Shown piece by piece: positions 63,421-64,000 of a DNA stretch of 64,000 bases. The stretch lies in NCBI RefSeq assembly GCF_001412215.1, contig NZ_LLWP01000011.1, positions 62,001-126,000 on the forward strand. Reading direction: 5' to 3'. Position 1 is the stretch's first letter, and the number at the start of each line of letters is the position of its first letter. The notes under the pieces were generated by a model. That model did no database searches. It was given only the letters and a program-made list of their open reading frames with translations, and was not told where the DNA came from. The translations under genes were made by a program, and so were the position numbers. The stretch comes from Pedobacter sp. Hv1. GTDB lineage: Bacteria; Bacteroidota; Bacteroidia; Sphingobacteriales; Sphingobacteriaceae.

Positions 63421-63489
63421 TAATTATCGGTAAAAAGCATTAATTATTCGGTAAAAAATATTTTATTTTTTGGCTATCCGTTTACCGAA
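63421..63489. promoter_or_regulatory. Direct repeats with 21-bp period, candidate LytTR sites
   Basis: CGGTAAAAA occurs at 63429-63437 and at 63450-63458, exactly 21 bp apart, each inside a longer TTAATTAT...CGGTAAAAA repeat; TTTACCGAA at 63481-63489 is the same word inverted. The distance matches LytTR targets. Confidence 0.5.
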
Positions 63490-63646
63490 GTTAATAAAAC
63501 ACCATACGATAAGCGATACAGATGCAAAACTGCTCAATTTAAGGTTATAAATGGTTAATATCAGCAAAATAGTTTTTTGTATTTAGCAGTACCTTACCTT
63601 CTCCTAAAACCTTCATATTTTAACTTTAACAGCAAACAAATTGATC

Positions 63647-64000
63647 ATGAACGGAAAGCAGCTACATTTATATCTCTTGTCTTTATTTTTTACTACCATT
63701 CTCTTTTGCACAAAAGAAAGTTGGGCTCAGGGTAAAATTGAAGATTACCAAAGGGCCGAATCATTAAATGGCCAGATCCAAAATAAAATATATCATGCCC
63801 CCAATAGTTTCAAATGGCTTATCAAAAAGCAACAATATTTCTATCAGGTATTAACTGAAAAAGGAACGGAATTTATTTTGGTAGATGTGAAAGATTTGAG
63901 CAGAAAACCTGCATTTGATCAAGGAAAACTGGCCGCTGAACTTTCGACCATTACAAAAACACAACTTAATCCTTATCAACTTCCAATAAGCAACGTAACC
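63647..64000 (+). CDS. N-terminal part of a probable S9-family peptidase
   Basis: 118 residues up to the edge. A signal peptide (about 1-28, ending SWAQ) is followed by DYQRAESLNGQIQNKIYHA and FKWLIKKQQYFYQ, then FILVDVKDLSRKPAFDQ, which resemble the propeller domain of dipeptidyl-peptidase-type S9 proteins. The catalytic domain is beyond the window. Divergent from the LiaF-like operon; the candidate LytTR sites lie between the two. Family assignment is by general resemblance only. Confidence 0.6.
   Translation, partial: MNGKQLHLYLLSLFFTTILFCTKESWAQGKIEDYQRAESLNGQIQNKIYHAPNSFKWLIKKQQYFYQVLTEKGTEFILVDVKDLSRKPAFDQGKLAAELSTITKTQLNPYQLPISNVT

Overview
The window looks like an ordinary chromosomal stretch of a Bacteroidota bacterium, most likely of the family Sphingobacteriaceae (Pedobacter-like). 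The reasons are the AT-rich, well-packed genes; promoters with the Bacteroidota -7 box TAnnTTTG and an upstream TTG; weak or absent Shine-Dalgarno sequences; TonB-dependent receptors with an N-terminal carboxypeptidase-regulatory-like domain; LytS/LytTR signalling pairs, one with a beta-propeller sensor; Mpl peptidoglycan recycling; a Bacteroidetes-type GlmU-like protein; and futalosine-type menaquinone synthesis (MqnC). The genus is inferred from general resemblance, not from a search. No rRNA, tRNA, CRISPR array, prophage or complete insertion sequence was seen.

Layout. 0-5.5 kb: the N-terminal part of thioredoxin reductase (cut by the left edge), a tight minus-strand run (M19 dipeptidase, MORN-like protein, acyl-CoA carboxylase beta subunit), a secreted protein and a LOG-family protein. 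5.6-11.4 kb is accessory-like: an orphan TonB-dependent receptor, an AraC regulator, an outer-membrane barrel candidate and an astacin-like lipoprotein protease. 11.8-12.6 kb holds three copies of a 235-265 bp intergenic repeat. 12.7-22.1 kb: guaB, a phosphoesterase/beta-propeller fusion, GNAT, a pair of M16 peptidases, mqnC and two ferritin-like proteins. 22.3-26.6 kb: a LytTR regulator with a large propeller sensor kinase, and a tiny poly-Asp protein. 26.7-36.9 kb: mpl, prmA, tpiA, GlmU-like, rpmE2, amidase, racemase and methylmalonyl-CoA epimerase. 37-46 kb: iscS-iscU-iscA, acyl-CoA ligase, lysS, ung and a GxxExxY nuclease-like gene bounded by inverted repeats. 46-52.1 kb: a probable metal (manganese/iron) homeostasis locus with an MntR/DtxR regulator, an Nramp-UspA fusion transporter, a thioredoxin-like protein and a TonB-dependent receptor. 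52.3-58.2 kb: smpB, pcm, priA, DUF423 and an unknown protein. 58.27-58.89 kb holds two more copies of the dispersed repeat in the opposite orientation. 58.9-60.6 kb: tsaB, yidD, rnpA and rpmH. 60.7-64 kb: a LiaF-like/LytS-like/LytTR operon and the start of an S9-type peptidase.

The parts most worth following are: (1) the dispersed repeat family at two loci about 46 kb apart, with an internal hairpin module that one copy has lost; (2) the GxxExxY gene framed by inverted repeats that each contain a small perfect hairpin; (3) the same 16-bp palindrome, TTTAGA-N4-TCTAAA, at the promoters of both the MntR-Nramp operon and the TonB receptor, which ties an outer-membrane receptor to an inner-membrane metal importer; (4) two direct repeats exactly 21 bp apart upstream of the LiaF-like/LytS/LytTR operon, a spacing typical of LytTR sites; and (5) a perfect 17-bp inverted repeat between the TonB receptor and smpB.
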